The notes beneath the pieces are model-generated. The model saw nothing but the letters and a program-made list of their open reading frames with translations. It was not told where the DNA came from and did not search any database. Source: a virus. From it: 60,898 nucleotides of DNA. The DNA lies in the IMG/VR virus record IMGVR_UViG_3300030328_000942, positions 1 through 60,898 of that record. One strand, written 5' to 3'. Positions 34,751 through 44,235 of the stretch are shown here, one piece after another. Position 1 is the first letter of the stretch. Each line of letters begins with the position of its first letter. A program made the translations under genes and the position numbers.

Positions 34751-34783
34751 AAAAAAAAAAGAGGACTCTTTTTAAGCCCTCTT
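34751..34783 (-). terminator. Intrinsic terminator after the 81-residue head protein
   Basis: On the - strand GAGGGCT, loop, AGTCCTC (one A.C mismatch), followed by at least ten T. It separates 34809-35054 from 33757-34722, so the ring gene probably starts its own transcript. Confidence 0.75.
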
Positions 34784-34808
34784 CTTAATTTCTTCAATAA
34801 AACAATTG

Positions 34809-35054
34809 TTATGCAACTGTTGTTATTGCTTGACTTAAAGTTACATCAATGGTGGAATCAGTATAAGATTGTCCCCATACCGCTACAAGAGCATCTTCAA
34901 CTGCAGTTTTATCTGCCGCTCCAAAACTTCCTGCTCCGGTAAGGTTAATTTGCTTGTCATCATAATTGAGAGTTAATGTTCCCCCGCTTACGCCAACATA
35001 TACTACACTACCTCCAAAAACATAATCTCCGATTTTTAAAAATTTATTCATCAT
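34809..35054 (-). CDS. Small head-associated protein, 81 aa
   Basis: Starts M-M-N-K-F-L-K-I-G-D-Y-V-F-G-G (ATG at 35054; the second Met is equally possible). Beta-rich with a C-terminal helix (DKTAVEDALVAVWGQSY). It lies between the capsid-linked genes and the ring proteins, as do small head fibre/decoration proteins in crAss-like phages. A sequence-related neighbour follows at 35067, both beginning M-N-K. Confidence 0.6.
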   Translation of the reverse strand: MMNKFLKIGDYVFGGSVVYVGVSGGTLTLNYDDKQINLTGAGSFGAADKTAVEDALVAVWGQSYTDSTIDVTLSQAITTVA

Positions 35055-35066
35055 AGTTTCTAAGGT

Positions 35067-35342
35067 TTAAAAGGTGAATGTTACTGCGTTTACGTCTTCG
35101 CTTAATGCCGGTATCGTATACTTTACCGTGCTCCATTTATGTTGCTGAGAACTCTTGATAACACCAAATACGATGTCTGCGTCTCCTTGTACTAACGCTG
35201 ATGCTGATGCAATAGCGATACTCGAACCATTATTATAATCAATGATTACATCATCATTTGCGTCAATATAGCAAGATGCAACATTCATTAATGAAATAAG
35301 TCCTGAACCACCTGTAGTGGTTATTTCTCCATACTTGTTCAT
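35067..35342 (-). CDS. Small head-associated protein, 91 aa
   Basis: Start at the ATG at 35342 (MNKYGEITTTGGSGLISLMN). A longer frame begins at 35375, but it overlaps the TATCTTTG box at 35373-35380, so the shorter start is preferred. Beta-rich. Probably a decoration or stabilising protein like its neighbour. Confidence 0.6.
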   Translation of the reverse strand: MNKYGEITTTGGSGLISLMNVASCYIDANDDVIIDYNNGSSIAIASASALVQGDADIVFGVIKSSQQHKWSTVKYTIPALSEDVNAVTFTF

Positions 35343-35372
35343 AATAAAAAAATTTATGAGGTTAATAAAGTA

Positions 35373-35380
35373 CAAAGATA
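35373..35380 (-). promoter_or_regulatory. -7-type box TATCTTTG
   Basis: TATCTTTGTAC on the - strand, 30 bases before the start at 35342. It decides the start choice for this gene. Confidence 0.45.
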
Positions 35381-35403
35381 AACAAAAAAACTATGCACTA
35401 TTT

Positions 35404-36141
35404 CTACATTTGCTTTTCTAAAAACGCTAACACTTCTACACCATCATCGGTTGTAAACCACTGAGATAAAAACTCATTACGTTCTATACCAAAAGGTATT
35501 TTAATCATACGTTTTTTGTTACCTGTTAAGTTAAAATATACCTCTCTGTTTTTAGGTCTATACACGAGAAGTTTCTCATCAAAGAACTTTTGTACAGAAG
35601 ATTGTAATTTTAAGTTAGGGTCATTGATAGCATTTAAAAAAGCCGAAGGATTTCTACGAGCAAAAATCATTACATCTCTACGAAGCTCGGCTGATGTCAT
35701 AATAGATACATCTTTTGAAAACAAAACTCTTCCGATACTTTCTAATTGCTCCACACCCATTGCTTTAGCTTCAACCAATGCGTCTACTTCTACATTGATA
35801 GCCTCTACTACTTCGGCAGCATCTTTACCATAATCTACCTCAACAAACCTTTTGCCTCGCAAAGGGTGGTAGTGTAAAAACTCTTGAAGTATAGGATTGT
35901 TTTTTGCAACTCTAAGAAGACCGTCTGTAAAGATAACCGGTTCTACTATTGCCTTTCCATCTTGCTCATCCTCGAAAGGTGACTTTTGATTTCTTGCATA
36001 TCTTAAAGCTCTATTGTAACCTTTTTCTTCATCAAAATAAAGTAAAGGATTTCTTGGGGTATTTCTTGAAGGGATAATACACGACAGAGGGGCTCTGTCT
36101 CTTGTGAGTTTATAAACTCTATCTTTTATTTCTAATTTCAT
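35404..36141 (-). CDS. Head-module protein, 245 aa
   Basis: Starts MKLEIKDRVYKLTRDRAPLS. Residues about 40-75 (EEKGYNRALRYARNQKSPFEDEQDGKAIVEPVIFTDGLL), then VAKNNPILQEFLHYHPLRG, correspond to a conserved protein found just after the major capsid gene in crAss-like and other Bacteroidetes phages. Two long helices follow (AAEVVEAINVEVDALVEAKAM). No known enzyme. Likely needed for head assembly. Confidence 0.6.
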   Translation of the reverse strand: MKLEIKDRVYKLTRDRAPLSCIIPSRNTPRNPLLYFDEEKGYNRALRYARNQKSPFEDEQDGKAIVEPVIFTDGLLRVAKNNPILQEFLHYHPLRGKRFVEVDYGKDAAEVVEAINVEVDALVEAKAMGVEQLESIGRVLFSKDVSIMTSAELRRDVMIFARRNPSAFLNAINDPNLKLQSSVQKFFDEKLLVYRPKNREVYFNLTGNKKRMIKIPFGIERNEFLSQWFTTDDGVEVLAFLEKQM

Positions 36142-36168
36142 TTTAATTAAATTTAATTTTTAAACAAT

Positions 36169-36202
36169 AAAAAAAAGGGAAGTGTCTTTAAAGACACTCC
36201 CT
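36169..36202 (-). terminator. Terminator after the capsid gene, containing the palindrome
   Basis: On the - strand GGGAGTGTCTTTAAAGACAC is followed by an imperfect right arm (one mismatch) and then eight T (A-run at 36169-36176). It lies 15 bases after the capsid stop. The palindrome gives the stem and the flanks add pairs. Confidence 0.75.
36182..36197. repeat. Palindrome copy 10
   Basis: Perfect, centre TA, stem of the terminator at 36169-36202. Confidence 0.9.
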
Positions 36203-36216
36203 CTTTTCAATAACTA

Positions 36217-37686
36217 TTAGTTGTCAAACAACACGAAGTTGTTAGCACCTAATACACACACACATCTTTCAGATAAGTAGTTAACTCTCATCTCATCAAC
36301 ATCTGTCGTAGCTGCTCCACCTGCTGAACCTGTAATCCACGTTTTGTAACGTCTGTCTTCAGTTTCAGAAGCTCTATATCTAACGTGTAGATAAGGTCTC
36401 TTAGCGTTTTTACCAAGAACTTGGTCATAAACACTTGTAGAACCTGCAGGTACTAATAGACCGTTGATACTTCCTGAACCAACTCCTGTAGGTAAATCAC
36501 CTCTCATTGTTGGGTCGTTTAAGTATTTCCAATCTGTTTTGTAGAAGTCATATCCTCTACGGAAACCTGTAAATCCTAAGTTAAGAGCCATCTCTGTATC
36601 GTTGTCAAATAGACCATAAGATGTACCACCTACTCCATAAGAGTTTTGTTCTGCTAACATATCATCGATAGCGAAACTAAACTGTCTGTCAAGGAATAAT
36701 ACATTCTCTTCGATAGCACCCTGTGCATCTAATCTACCAATGATAGTATCAAAGTCAGCTAATGTGTCAGGCACTCCGCCTGTCCATAAGTTACCTCTGT
36801 CAGCAACTACAAAGAATACACCGTCAGAACCTTTATTACCAAAGTTCGGGTTAACTGCAGGGTCAACAACACCTGAGTTAGCCTCAGCCGGTACTGCTTC
36901 AACCATTGCAGTTTCTAAGTAATCATCGAATCTTAGTCTTGTTTCGTGCTCAGACTTCATATACCAAAGGTATCCTGATGCTCCGTTTTCAGTTGTGATT
37001 TCAATCCAACCGATTTGAGCCATATCTGAACCATTAACAAGGTAAGTATCTTTTACGATAATTGGTGAATTATCAAAGATGTAGTCATCAGATTCTAATG
37101 AACCTGCCATACCTGCAGTTCCTTTTCTAAATTCAGAACCGTAGATAAAGATAGTATAAGCTGCTGCTGCAACTAAACCTGCACCTTCGTAAAATGCTAC
37201 TGTACACGTACTGTTCGCTAAGTCAGTCCCGGTAACAATACCTTTGTTTTCTCCTGACCCATCGTTAGCAACGACAACAACTGTCTGACCTTCTCTAATT
37301 GCAATCCCGTTTGCCGCTCCAAATGCTGCAGCCCCTGTAGTTTGTATAGGGTTACCTTGTGCATCAAGAGGTTGAGACGGGTCATTAATAGTGAAAGTAG
37401 CGACATCGTCACCACCAACTGCTGCAGTTGTACAGTTTATGTATTTAATATGCAATCTTCCTTGCTCTGCCCACTTTATAAGGTCAGAGTTAGAAGGCAT
37501 TTCTGCTCCTACTAAACGTAGGAATGAACTAATTGTTCTATTACCATATCTTTCAAATTCTTTCTCATATGTATCAGGAAGATACTGATTCAAGAAATCG
37601 AAATTGGTAATATAATTTGTGCTTAGCGGCACTTGTTGTGCCGATGGCTGTAAGTCGAAACCTACGCCGCCTAATGCTCCTGCCAT
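36217..37686 (-). CDS. Major capsid protein
   Basis: 489 residues, near the usual length in crAss-like phages. Starts MAGALGGVGFDLQPSAQQVP. The N-arm is followed by SYKN-like FDFLNQYLPDTYEKEFERYGNRTISSFLR and SDLIKWAEQGRLH; the middle has an inserted domain (AIREGQTVVVVANDGSG...IYGSEF, about 130-195). GNKGSDGVFFVVADRGN, DRQFSFAIDDMLAEQNSYG, GYDFYKTDWKYLNDPT and RYKTWITGSAGG are typical of this HK97-fold family. Located between scaffold and head-associated genes as expected. Confidence 0.85.
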   Translation of the reverse strand: MAGALGGVGFDLQPSAQQVPLSTNYITNFDFLNQYLPDTYEKEFERYGNRTISSFLRLVGAEMPSNSDLIKWAEQGRLHIKYINCTTAAVGGDDVATFTINDPSQPLDAQGNPIQTTGAAAFGAANGIAIREGQTVVVVANDGSGENKGIVTGTDLANSTCTVAFYEGAGLVAAAAYTIFIYGSEFRKGTAGMAGSLESDDYIFDNSPIIVKDTYLVNGSDMAQIGWIEITTENGASGYLWYMKSEHETRLRFDDYLETAMVEAVPAEANSGVVDPAVNPNFGNKGSDGVFFVVADRGNLWTGGVPDTLADFDTIIGRLDAQGAIEENVLFLDRQFSFAIDDMLAEQNSYGVGGTSYGLFDNDTEMALNLGFTGFRRGYDFYKTDWKYLNDPTMRGDLPTGVGSGSINGLLVPAGSTSVYDQVLGKNAKRPYLHVRYRASETEDRRYKTWITGSAGGAATTDVDEMRVNYLSERCVCVLGANNFVLFDN

Positions 37687-37714
37687 AATTTCTAATTTTT
37701 AAATGGTTATTACT

Positions 37715-38881
37715 TTATTTTTTATTACTTCTAATCTTCAAGCCTCTACTACTTGGTGTAGATATAGACTTGATTTGCAATCCATCCTTGTTTTGTCTTG
37801 TAATCTGTGGAGTTCTACGCTCAGACATATCAACATTTTTCATCTTACGTGTAACATCCTCAGTTGCATCTGACTTTCCTTGCTCATAAAAAAACTGAGC
37901 AAATCTTTCCGGATTCATTGCGATGGCTAATGCCCTATGGTAACCTGCTGCATCATTTAATAATCCACTCTCTTTATCAACAAACTTCTTCACAAAGGAA
38001 GAAGAGTCTAATTGAGCTTCTTTAATTTTGCTTGGGTCACCGGGATTAAAAGTTAAAGTAGTATCACCTATTTTGAAATCAAAACCTTTGAAATCCGTGA
38101 ATACTTCGTTGGTCTTATTTAAGAACCAATCTCTTTTTCTTTTTATTTCCTGTTCATTGCTTTTAGCCTCAGCTAAATATTGCTTATAAGTCTCAAATTT
38201 TTCTTGGTCCTCTGAAGAAATTCCAACCGTACTTGACTCAAGGGGTTGTTTATACATTTCTTTTTGTTCCTCAAAAAACTTTTTGGCTTTAGCAATAGCT
38301 TTTTTCTTAGACATCTTTATTTTCTTAATATCTTTTTCTTCGTCAAGGTCTTCATCAAAAGTGTAGTCATCCATAAGGACTTCTACATCTTCTGAATCTG
38401 TTGCCTCTCCTGAAGCCAAAAGATATTCTTCTAATAAATTGTCTTCATCCATAGTAGAAAAATCTCGATTAAGTTTTATATAATCATCCATTCCTCTACC
38501 GGTGGTCTTTTTATATTCGAAATAAGCTTTTACATCTTCAGGTAAATCTTCATTCTCCGACTTTTGGTCAAAGAGTTGGTCTACTGATGTAAAATCCTTT
38601 TCGTATCTATTCTTAATAAATGAAAGAACGTCTTCCTCTTTTAACTCTGAGGATTGAGTTGTTTCTTCTTGTGTTTCGTCTTGCGACTGTACACCTTCTT
38701 GCTCTTCTGTGGCGGGGGTGTTCGGATTGCCGATAACCACTCGCTCCACGTTAGAGTCAGTTGTTTTAGTTTCTTTAACTTCTTGTTGTTCATTTTTTTC
38801 ATTATGCTTATCAAGAAGTTCTTGCTCTATTTCCTGTTTAGACTTTTGGGTAGCCTCAACCGTTTTTACTTTAATTTCCAT
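37715..38881 (-). CDS. Scaffolding-type protein, 388 aa
   Basis: Starts MEIKVKTVEATQKSKQEIEQ. Almost entirely acidic/helical: E/Q/T-rich to about residue 150, acidic LMDDYTFDEDLDEEKDIKKI, then basic coiled coil (MSKKKAIAKAKKFFEEQKEMY), and a basic C-terminal tail (RGLKIRSNKK). Position directly before the capsid gene and composition fit a scaffold. A TAACTTTG box with TTG 16 bases upstream precedes it at 38898-38924. Confidence 0.75.
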   Translation of the reverse strand: MEIKVKTVEATQKSKQEIEQELLDKHNEKNEQQEVKETKTTDSNVERVVIGNPNTPATEEQEGVQSQDETQEETTQSSELKEEDVLSFIKNRYEKDFTSVDQLFDQKSENEDLPEDVKAYFEYKKTTGRGMDDYIKLNRDFSTMDEDNLLEEYLLASGEATDSEDVEVLMDDYTFDEDLDEEKDIKKIKMSKKKAIAKAKKFFEEQKEMYKQPLESSTVGISSEDQEKFETYKQYLAEAKSNEQEIKRKRDWFLNKTNEVFTDFKGFDFKIGDTTLTFNPGDPSKIKEAQLDSSSFVKKFVDKESGLLNDAAGYHRALAIAMNPERFAQFFYEQGKSDATEDVTRKMKNVDMSERRTPQITRQNKDGLQIKSISTPSSRGLKIRSNKK

Positions 38882-38897
38882 TAGATTAGATTTTGTA

Positions 38898-38924
38898 CAA
38901 AGTTAATAAATAATTTTCGTTCAA
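38898..38924 (-). promoter_or_regulatory. Probable promoter before the scaffold gene
   Basis: - strand TTG (38922-38924), 16-base spacer, TAACTTTG (38898-38905), 17 bases before the ATG. The spacing is shorter than the usual 17-23. Confidence 0.45.
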
Positions 38925-38933
38925 TTTATTCAG

Positions 38934-41369
38934 TTATCTTGGCGAGAACTCAGCTAAGTCAAATCCGTCTAAACTGTCCTCATTAGATTCGAATATTTGT
39001 GGTGGTGTGTTGTTCTTTCTCTGATTAATTAATCGAGATTGTTGTGTGTTTTGTTGATTGATTCGTTTAGCTTTAGCTTCTTCTCTTTGAGTCTCTCGGC
39101 TTTGTAAAGCGTTTTCCGATATATCACGCAACTGTTGATTATAATTAAACTCTTCCGCCATCAGTTGAGATTTAAGTTGTGCCTCATTATTCATCTTTTC
39201 AATTTCAAATGCAACCTTCGCTTGTTCTAATTGCATCTTACCTTGCATCTCCATTTGCATTTTTTGTGCAGCAACTTGTGCAGCCATCTCTTGAGCCTTC
39301 ATATTTTGTTGTGCAGTCATAGCTTGTTTCTGCATCATTAGTTGCTCTTCTTTATCTTGCTTTTGTTGACGCTTAAGTTTTAATAATTGATTAGCAAGTT
39401 TTAAGTTTTTTAATTCTCGTATATCAATTGCATCTTCTAAGTTAATATCTTGTTTAGATAAAGCCATCTGAATATTTTGTTCAAGTAAAGCTTTTTCTTC
39501 TTCATCAGGTGCTACCTCTATAAATATACCAAAGTCATAAATGTATAAATCTCTTATCTCGTGAAGTATAGATACATTATACTTTCCTATCTTATTAGCA
39601 AAATCATCTTTAAAGTCAGCGTATTCTAAAATATCCGCTACTCTATAAGTTAAAGCTTCTGCTATACTTCTGAATATATATAAACTTCCATCAAGAATAT
39701 GACGAGTAGCTACATTAGAATTTAAAGCAGCAAGTTTTTGTAAGCCTACTAATGAATTAGGGTCCGGGTCACTACCGTCACGTGCTTCATTTAATCCTGT
39801 TACCGTTCTAATCATATTAAGATAATGATTGTAATTAGTAATAAGCATTTGAGTTTTAGAAGCTCCGGAGTTAGATGTAAGTTCTTTAATAGGTACTTTG
39901 CCTTGATTGTAATCTCCATCTTGAGTATAAGACCTACCAATAACAGAACCTGTTTGAAAATAAAGTCTTAATGCATCTTCAGGATTATATGCTTGACCCG
40001 TACCTAAATCTACTTCACTAAGTCCATCTGCATCAATATAAACACCGTCAGGTACAACACGTGAAATAACTTGTTGTAATTTTAAATGAGTCATTTGAAT
40101 TAAGTCTGCAAAAGGAATCATTCTTCTAACTAAAGATTCTAAAGCTCCCTTATACATTCTTGGGGCACACGCTACATAGTTTGGTAATGCGTGTTGACTT
40201 GTTGATTTAGGTCTTACCATATTACGAGCAAGTTCCCACTTAAGTATAATATTAGTACCCATTACCATTACACCATCATACCATACATCAATAGTTTTTT
40301 CAAACTTTTCAAAATTCCCTTCTTCCATTACTTCTACCGGTGGGTCAAATTGGTCATCTTTTTCAATAACCTTATCTCCTCCTGATGAAGTTACTTTCTT
40401 TTTATAAACCATCTTTTTAGTGGTCTTATAATTAAAGTATAATAATGTACAAGTATCTCTATAAAATATATCATTTTGATAAAACTGTGCTACGTTATAA
40501 TAATCAAACCACGTTTGACTATACTGTGATATTTCTTCTAAATCTGCATTAGTAAGAGATGGGTCAATCTTCATCAATTCCGTAATAGGAATAGTTTTAA
40601 CTTCACCCCAATAAAAACAATCTTTAAAGTAAGGGTCTTCAGTATAACTATATACTACATTTGCAGGGTCTACATATTTAATTTCTACTCCTGCTCCTTT
40701 TAAAAACTGATGTCTTGTTATCCCAATACCTAAAGTTGTAATATCTAAATCACATCTTTTACGGACATCCCAATAGTGATTTTCATCAAGTATAGTATTG
40801 ATAGCCTCTTCTTCTGCTATCTCAATAGCAGGTTTATAATTAAGTTGCATATATAATGAAAGTTCTTCATCACTTGCGGGAAGTTCCTCTTCGGGAATTA
40901 CAAAAGGGTCATACCCTCCTTGTTTTTGTACAATACTTAGGATATCTTTAGCAGCCATTTGTCCTTCTACCATATCTTGATATTTAGAACGCTTAGCTTG
41001 AGACATAGCATCTTGTGCGTATGCTTTAACTTTAAAGAGTCGGTCAGACATTCCATTTACCACAATGTCCACAAATTTTGGAATAATAGGCACAGGAGTC
41101 CAATCTAAGTTTAAATAAGATAAATCGCCATCAATAGCTAATTCATTTTTATATTTACTTATGGATTGTTCGCCTCTTGCGTATAATCTTAACCTATGAA
41201 ACTCTCGCCATTGGTCATAGAATCTGCAGCCATTTCCATCTTTACGAAACCATTCATATTGAATAGCTTGTCCTATCATCAATCCATATTGGTCCGTAGC
41301 CTTTTCAGCATCGGATACAAACTGTGTGGGAAACCCTGCAGATGAAATATTTATTTTTACGTCTTTCAT
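38934..41369 (-). CDS. Portal protein, 811 aa
   Basis: Long portal of the crAss-like type. GNGCRFYDQWREFHRLRLYARGEQ near the start, DWTPVPIIPKFVDIVVNGMSDRLFKVKAY, and a central stretch DPANVVYSYTEDPYFKDCFYWGEVK are conserved in these portals. Residues about 700-790 form a Gln/Lys-rich coiled coil (KRQQKQDKEEQLMMQKQAMTAQQNMKAQEMAAQ), as expected at the barrel/crown. It overlaps TerL by 4 bases (ATGA), consistent with the packaging module. Confidence 0.85.
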   Translation of the reverse strand: MKDVKINISSAGFPTQFVSDAEKATDQYGLMIGQAIQYEWFRKDGNGCRFYDQWREFHRLRLYARGEQSISKYKNELAIDGDLSYLNLDWTPVPIIPKFVDIVVNGMSDRLFKVKAYAQDAMSQAKRSKYQDMVEGQMAAKDILSIVQKQGGYDPFVIPEEELPASDEELSLYMQLNYKPAIEIAEEEAINTILDENHYWDVRKRCDLDITTLGIGITRHQFLKGAGVEIKYVDPANVVYSYTEDPYFKDCFYWGEVKTIPITELMKIDPSLTNADLEEISQYSQTWFDYYNVAQFYQNDIFYRDTCTLLYFNYKTTKKMVYKKKVTSSGGDKVIEKDDQFDPPVEVMEEGNFEKFEKTIDVWYDGVMVMGTNIILKWELARNMVRPKSTSQHALPNYVACAPRMYKGALESLVRRMIPFADLIQMTHLKLQQVISRVVPDGVYIDADGLSEVDLGTGQAYNPEDALRLYFQTGSVIGRSYTQDGDYNQGKVPIKELTSNSGASKTQMLITNYNHYLNMIRTVTGLNEARDGSDPDPNSLVGLQKLAALNSNVATRHILDGSLYIFRSIAEALTYRVADILEYADFKDDFANKIGKYNVSILHEIRDLYIYDFGIFIEVAPDEEEKALLEQNIQMALSKQDINLEDAIDIRELKNLKLANQLLKLKRQQKQDKEEQLMMQKQAMTAQQNMKAQEMAAQVAAQKMQMEMQGKMQLEQAKVAFEIEKMNNEAQLKSQLMAEEFNYNQQLRDISENALQSRETQREEAKAKRINQQNTQQSRLINQRKNNTPPQIFESNEDSLDGFDLAEFSPR

Positions 41370-43597
41370 CTAATTATCTGACTTAATTTTCCATCATTAC
41401 TATACCTTGCAAAGTTAATCATAATTCTTGACTCTTTTTTTTCAGGCATATATAAATGTTTTTGACACGCCATAATAGCTAAACCCGAGCTAATTGATGC
41501 ATCATACGAAGTTCTATTGCTAATATCGAACCTTGCCCAATCCTCTAAGGTACGATTAAAATACATACCACTCATATTCTCATTATCACCTAATCCCACG
41601 TGTGCTTCTATAAAAGACTCTATAGCTGCAGCGTGAGCTTGTTTTACGGCTTCACTTGAGTTAGGAATACCCCCTAATTCTTTTTCGGTTTTAGAGAGCT
41701 TTGTATAATGTTTATCCGGTCTATTGATACAATAATGTCTATATCCTCTATTTTTAAAATGATATAATAATCGAGGTTTGTTATTTTCAATAAGTATTGG
41801 CATTCCATAAAAAACACACGCCATTAAAACATCTTCAAAAAATATTTCAGCCGTTTGAGGTCTTGCAATGTATTCTAAAAAAAATTCATTACTTGGAGCC
41901 TCTTCCATATTAAATTTAGTTAATCCGTGTAATGCTCCATTAGAACCTCCTCCTCCTACAGTTCCTGAAATGTCATAGCTATCACAACCAAAGGCTCCAA
42001 TGTGTTCGTTGCCCGGATATAATTTACCGTGCTTGGTATAACAATTATTCTGTAATCCTTTATTTGGTGCCCACGTAATAATAAATCTTCCTCGCTTATC
42101 GGGAGTAAAATAAACTTTAGTATCCTTTACTCCATTTTCCCAATGAAAAGAACCTTTAGTTAAATGTTGTTCTGTTATCATTGAATCGTTATAATCTATC
42201 TGTTGATATATCTTTGTAAGATTAAATAAAGATTGTTTACTTTCATCTCTAAATGCGTGTGACTCAGTGCGTGGAAATTGACGATAGTATTCATTTAATG
42301 CATCAGGGTCGTGCTTTAAAGAGTCTACTTCATTTTTCCAATATTGTAAAGAGCTTTGAGTAATGTATTCATTATCAATACCTCTTATTTTTTCTACTAC
42401 ATCATCTATAACCGGATGACCATACCTGTCAATAAAACCCTCCATATTCCATTCCATCGGAATAAATAAAGAATATAATCCTGATTTTGTTTGTCCATTA
42501 GCATTACGTGATAACACATCAGAGTCGGTATATAGTTTTTTAAAATTTCCTCCTCCTTTATTTAATGCATTAGATGTAGAACCCATCATACATTTACCAA
42601 TAATTCTACTTCCTAATCTAAGACAAGTTTTTGTAACACGCCAATTGTTTAATATATTATTGGGCTTCAACCATTTACCGCTCTCATCGTGAACTAATAA
42701 TAATAATTTTTCCCCATCATAAGAGTTATCGTCTGTGTTTTTCCAATCTATTGTGGTATCTAATCCTTCTATTTCTTCTTCATCTAATTCATACATATTT
42801 TTTTTAGTAATCTTAGACGCAGGAACACGATAAGCTAATTCAGTTTTAGGTTTATCCATTCCATCCATAATAGGTTTAAAAAAGAAAGGTAAGCGACTAT
42901 TGATAGGAACAACTTTGTCTGTAAACATTTTCTTTGCATCTGACCCTGTTTTAGAAAGTATACCTACTCGTGAATCTTTTACAAGAGTACCGGTGTTTAC
43001 GCATTCTGATGAAGACATAAATGAAAACCCTGAACGTCTTATCTTTAAATATATCATTCCAAAACTTCTCTTGTCGGCTTTACAAGCTTCCCAAAAGATG
43101 TATAAAATTCTATTTGCTTCTCTAAATTCAGGATAGCCAATATCAATATTAGTCCATTGCAAATACATATAATGAGCTCCCGTAATATAAGTAGGTACTC
43201 CATTATTCATAAACCAAAAACCATACTCTCTATTATCAAACTCGGCTTCTATATAATCCACCCATCTTGATTTAAATTGTGATGGCATTTCATTCCATTG
43301 AAAGATGGATGATATTTTAGATAAAGGTTTTGGAAGTTCTTCTCTTTCCCAATATTGTTCGGTGGAAGTGGAGTGTCTTTGAAGACACTCTTTAGGAGTT
43401 TTAGGTAATGCAATGTATAGTCCGGAAATATAAAGTACCTCACCTATTTCTCCGGATTTAGATATAACAATAAGGTCATACTTTTCATTATACCCATACA
43501 CCCAAGAACGATTACGATTTTTATTCGTCAATACACTCTTCGGTACGTAGTCTTTCACTACTCGATATAATATACTATTTTGACCTTCGTTCTGCAA
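41366..43597 (-). CDS. Large terminase subunit, 743 aa
   Basis: ATPase: degenerate Walker A KIRRSGFSFMSS near residues 185-196 and Walker B LLLLVHDES near 298-306. Nuclease: IGAFGCDSYDIS near 533-544, with a later acidic set (FFEDVLMACVFYG). This R-R-x-G-F-S/T version of Walker A is the one in crAss-like terminases. It cuts and packages DNA through the portal encoded next. A palindrome copy lies near its N-terminus, read as CLQRHS. No separate small terminase gene is obvious; 43575-43850 may fill that role. Confidence 0.85.
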   Translation of the reverse strand: MQNEGQNSILYRVVKDYVPKSVLTNKNRNRSWVYGYNEKYDLIVISKSGEIGEVLYISGLYIALPKTPKECLQRHSTSTEQYWEREELPKPLSKISSIFQWNEMPSQFKSRWVDYIEAEFDNREYGFWFMNNGVPTYITGAHYMYLQWTNIDIGYPEFREANRILYIFWEACKADKRSFGMIYLKIRRSGFSFMSSSECVNTGTLVKDSRVGILSKTGSDAKKMFTDKVVPINSRLPFFFKPIMDGMDKPKTELAYRVPASKITKKNMYELDEEEIEGLDTTIDWKNTDDNSYDGEKLLLLVHDESGKWLKPNNILNNWRVTKTCLRLGSRIIGKCMMGSTSNALNKGGGNFKKLYTDSDVLSRNANGQTKSGLYSLFIPMEWNMEGFIDRYGHPVIDDVVEKIRGIDNEYITQSSLQYWKNEVDSLKHDPDALNEYYRQFPRTESHAFRDESKQSLFNLTKIYQQIDYNDSMITEQHLTKGSFHWENGVKDTKVYFTPDKRGRFIITWAPNKGLQNNCYTKHGKLYPGNEHIGAFGCDSYDISGTVGGGGSNGALHGLTKFNMEEAPSNEFFLEYIARPQTAEIFFEDVLMACVFYGMPILIENNKPRLLYHFKNRGYRHYCINRPDKHYTKLSKTEKELGGIPNSSEAVKQAHAAAIESFIEAHVGLGDNENMSGMYFNRTLEDWARFDISNRTSYDASISSGLAIMACQKHLYMPEKKESRIMINFARYSNDGKLSQIIR
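43373..43388. repeat. Palindrome copy 11
   Basis: Perfect, centre TG, inside TerL; - strand reading ECLQRHS, the third possible frame of the palindrome. The flanks add two pairs and a G.T. Confidence 0.9.
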
Positions 43598-43850
43598 ATC
43601 CCTGTTTTGTATCTACCTTATTATCTGTTGTACCTCCTTCTATAGCTTCTCGTTCTTCTTCTATTTTTTTTAGTATTTCAAATGCATCAAAAATACAAAG
43701 CTTTTTAGTAGCTGCCGCATTTTTTAATCTGTCCGCAGAGATATCATCTTCAGGGTCAGGCTTTATAATTTTTTCTTTAGCTACCTTTATAAGTTGCTCA
43801 ACTGCTTGATGTCCGGCTTCTATTATTTTTAATTTAGTTTCTTTACTCAT
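43575..43850 (-). CDS. Unknown helical protein next to TerL (91 aa)
   Basis: Starts MSKETKLKIIEAGHQAVEQL. Two long helices (KIIEAGHQAVEQLIKVAKEKI and FDAFEILKKIEEEREAIEGG) with a Lys-rich segment. It overlaps TerL by 23 bases, is small and helical, and could be the small terminase subunit, though no helix-turn-helix is clear. Shares an 8-base overlap with the SET-domain gene. Confidence 0.6.
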   Translation of the reverse strand: MSKETKLKIIEAGHQAVEQLIKVAKEKIIKPDPEDDISADRLKNAAATKKLCIFDAFEILKKIEEEREAIEGGTTDNKVDTKQGFAERRSK

Positions 43851-44235
43851 AGTATTCTTTTTTATAAGTATGATGTCTATAATTAGTTACAATTTCTTCG
43901 CCTTCATTTATTATTTTATCAGCAATTAAAATCATATTATCATTATTTCTAAAGAAATAAAACTTTGCATTTGGTACTGCTGAATGATTTACATATCTCC
44001 CTGCTAATGTTCTTGTATTGTTAATAATGCCATAACCAATCTGCTCTCCTTTTATTATTTGTCTTTCAGCAAAAATACCTACTCCTTCTATAGCCGATTC
44101 TTTTACTGTATAGTTTTTATTTTTATCATCAACAACCGGTCCTGCTTTTAATTCAAATTCCTTTGAATTAATATAATTATTTAAATCATCTAAGTTAATA
44201 TTATGCTCTTTAAGCATATTTAAAAAATCACTCAT
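43843..44235 (-). CDS. SET-domain protein (putative protein lysine methyltransferase)
   Basis: 130 residues. SAIEGVGIFAERQIIKGEQIG (about 48-67), GRYVNHSAVPNAKFYF (79-94) and MILIADKIINEGEEIVTNYR (101-120) give the SET motifs, with N-H-S and the catalytic-type Y at about 119. SET proteins transfer methyl from SAM to lysine. The N-terminal 35 residues are helical. In phages such proteins could modify capsid or host proteins. Clustered with a 2OG-Fe(II) oxygenase and a GroES-like protein. Confidence 0.75.
   Translation of the reverse strand: MSDFLNMLKEHNINLDDLNNYINSKEFELKAGPVVDDKNKNYTVKESAIEGVGIFAERQIIKGEQIGYGIINNTRTLAGRYVNHSAVPNAKFYFFRNNDNMILIADKIINEGEEIVTNYRHHTYKKEYYE

Noticed and set aside
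43006-43026. CTGATGA ... GAAA in the complement of TerL
   Set aside because: The would-be stem II (AGACATAAAT) does not pair, and no stem I or III is present.
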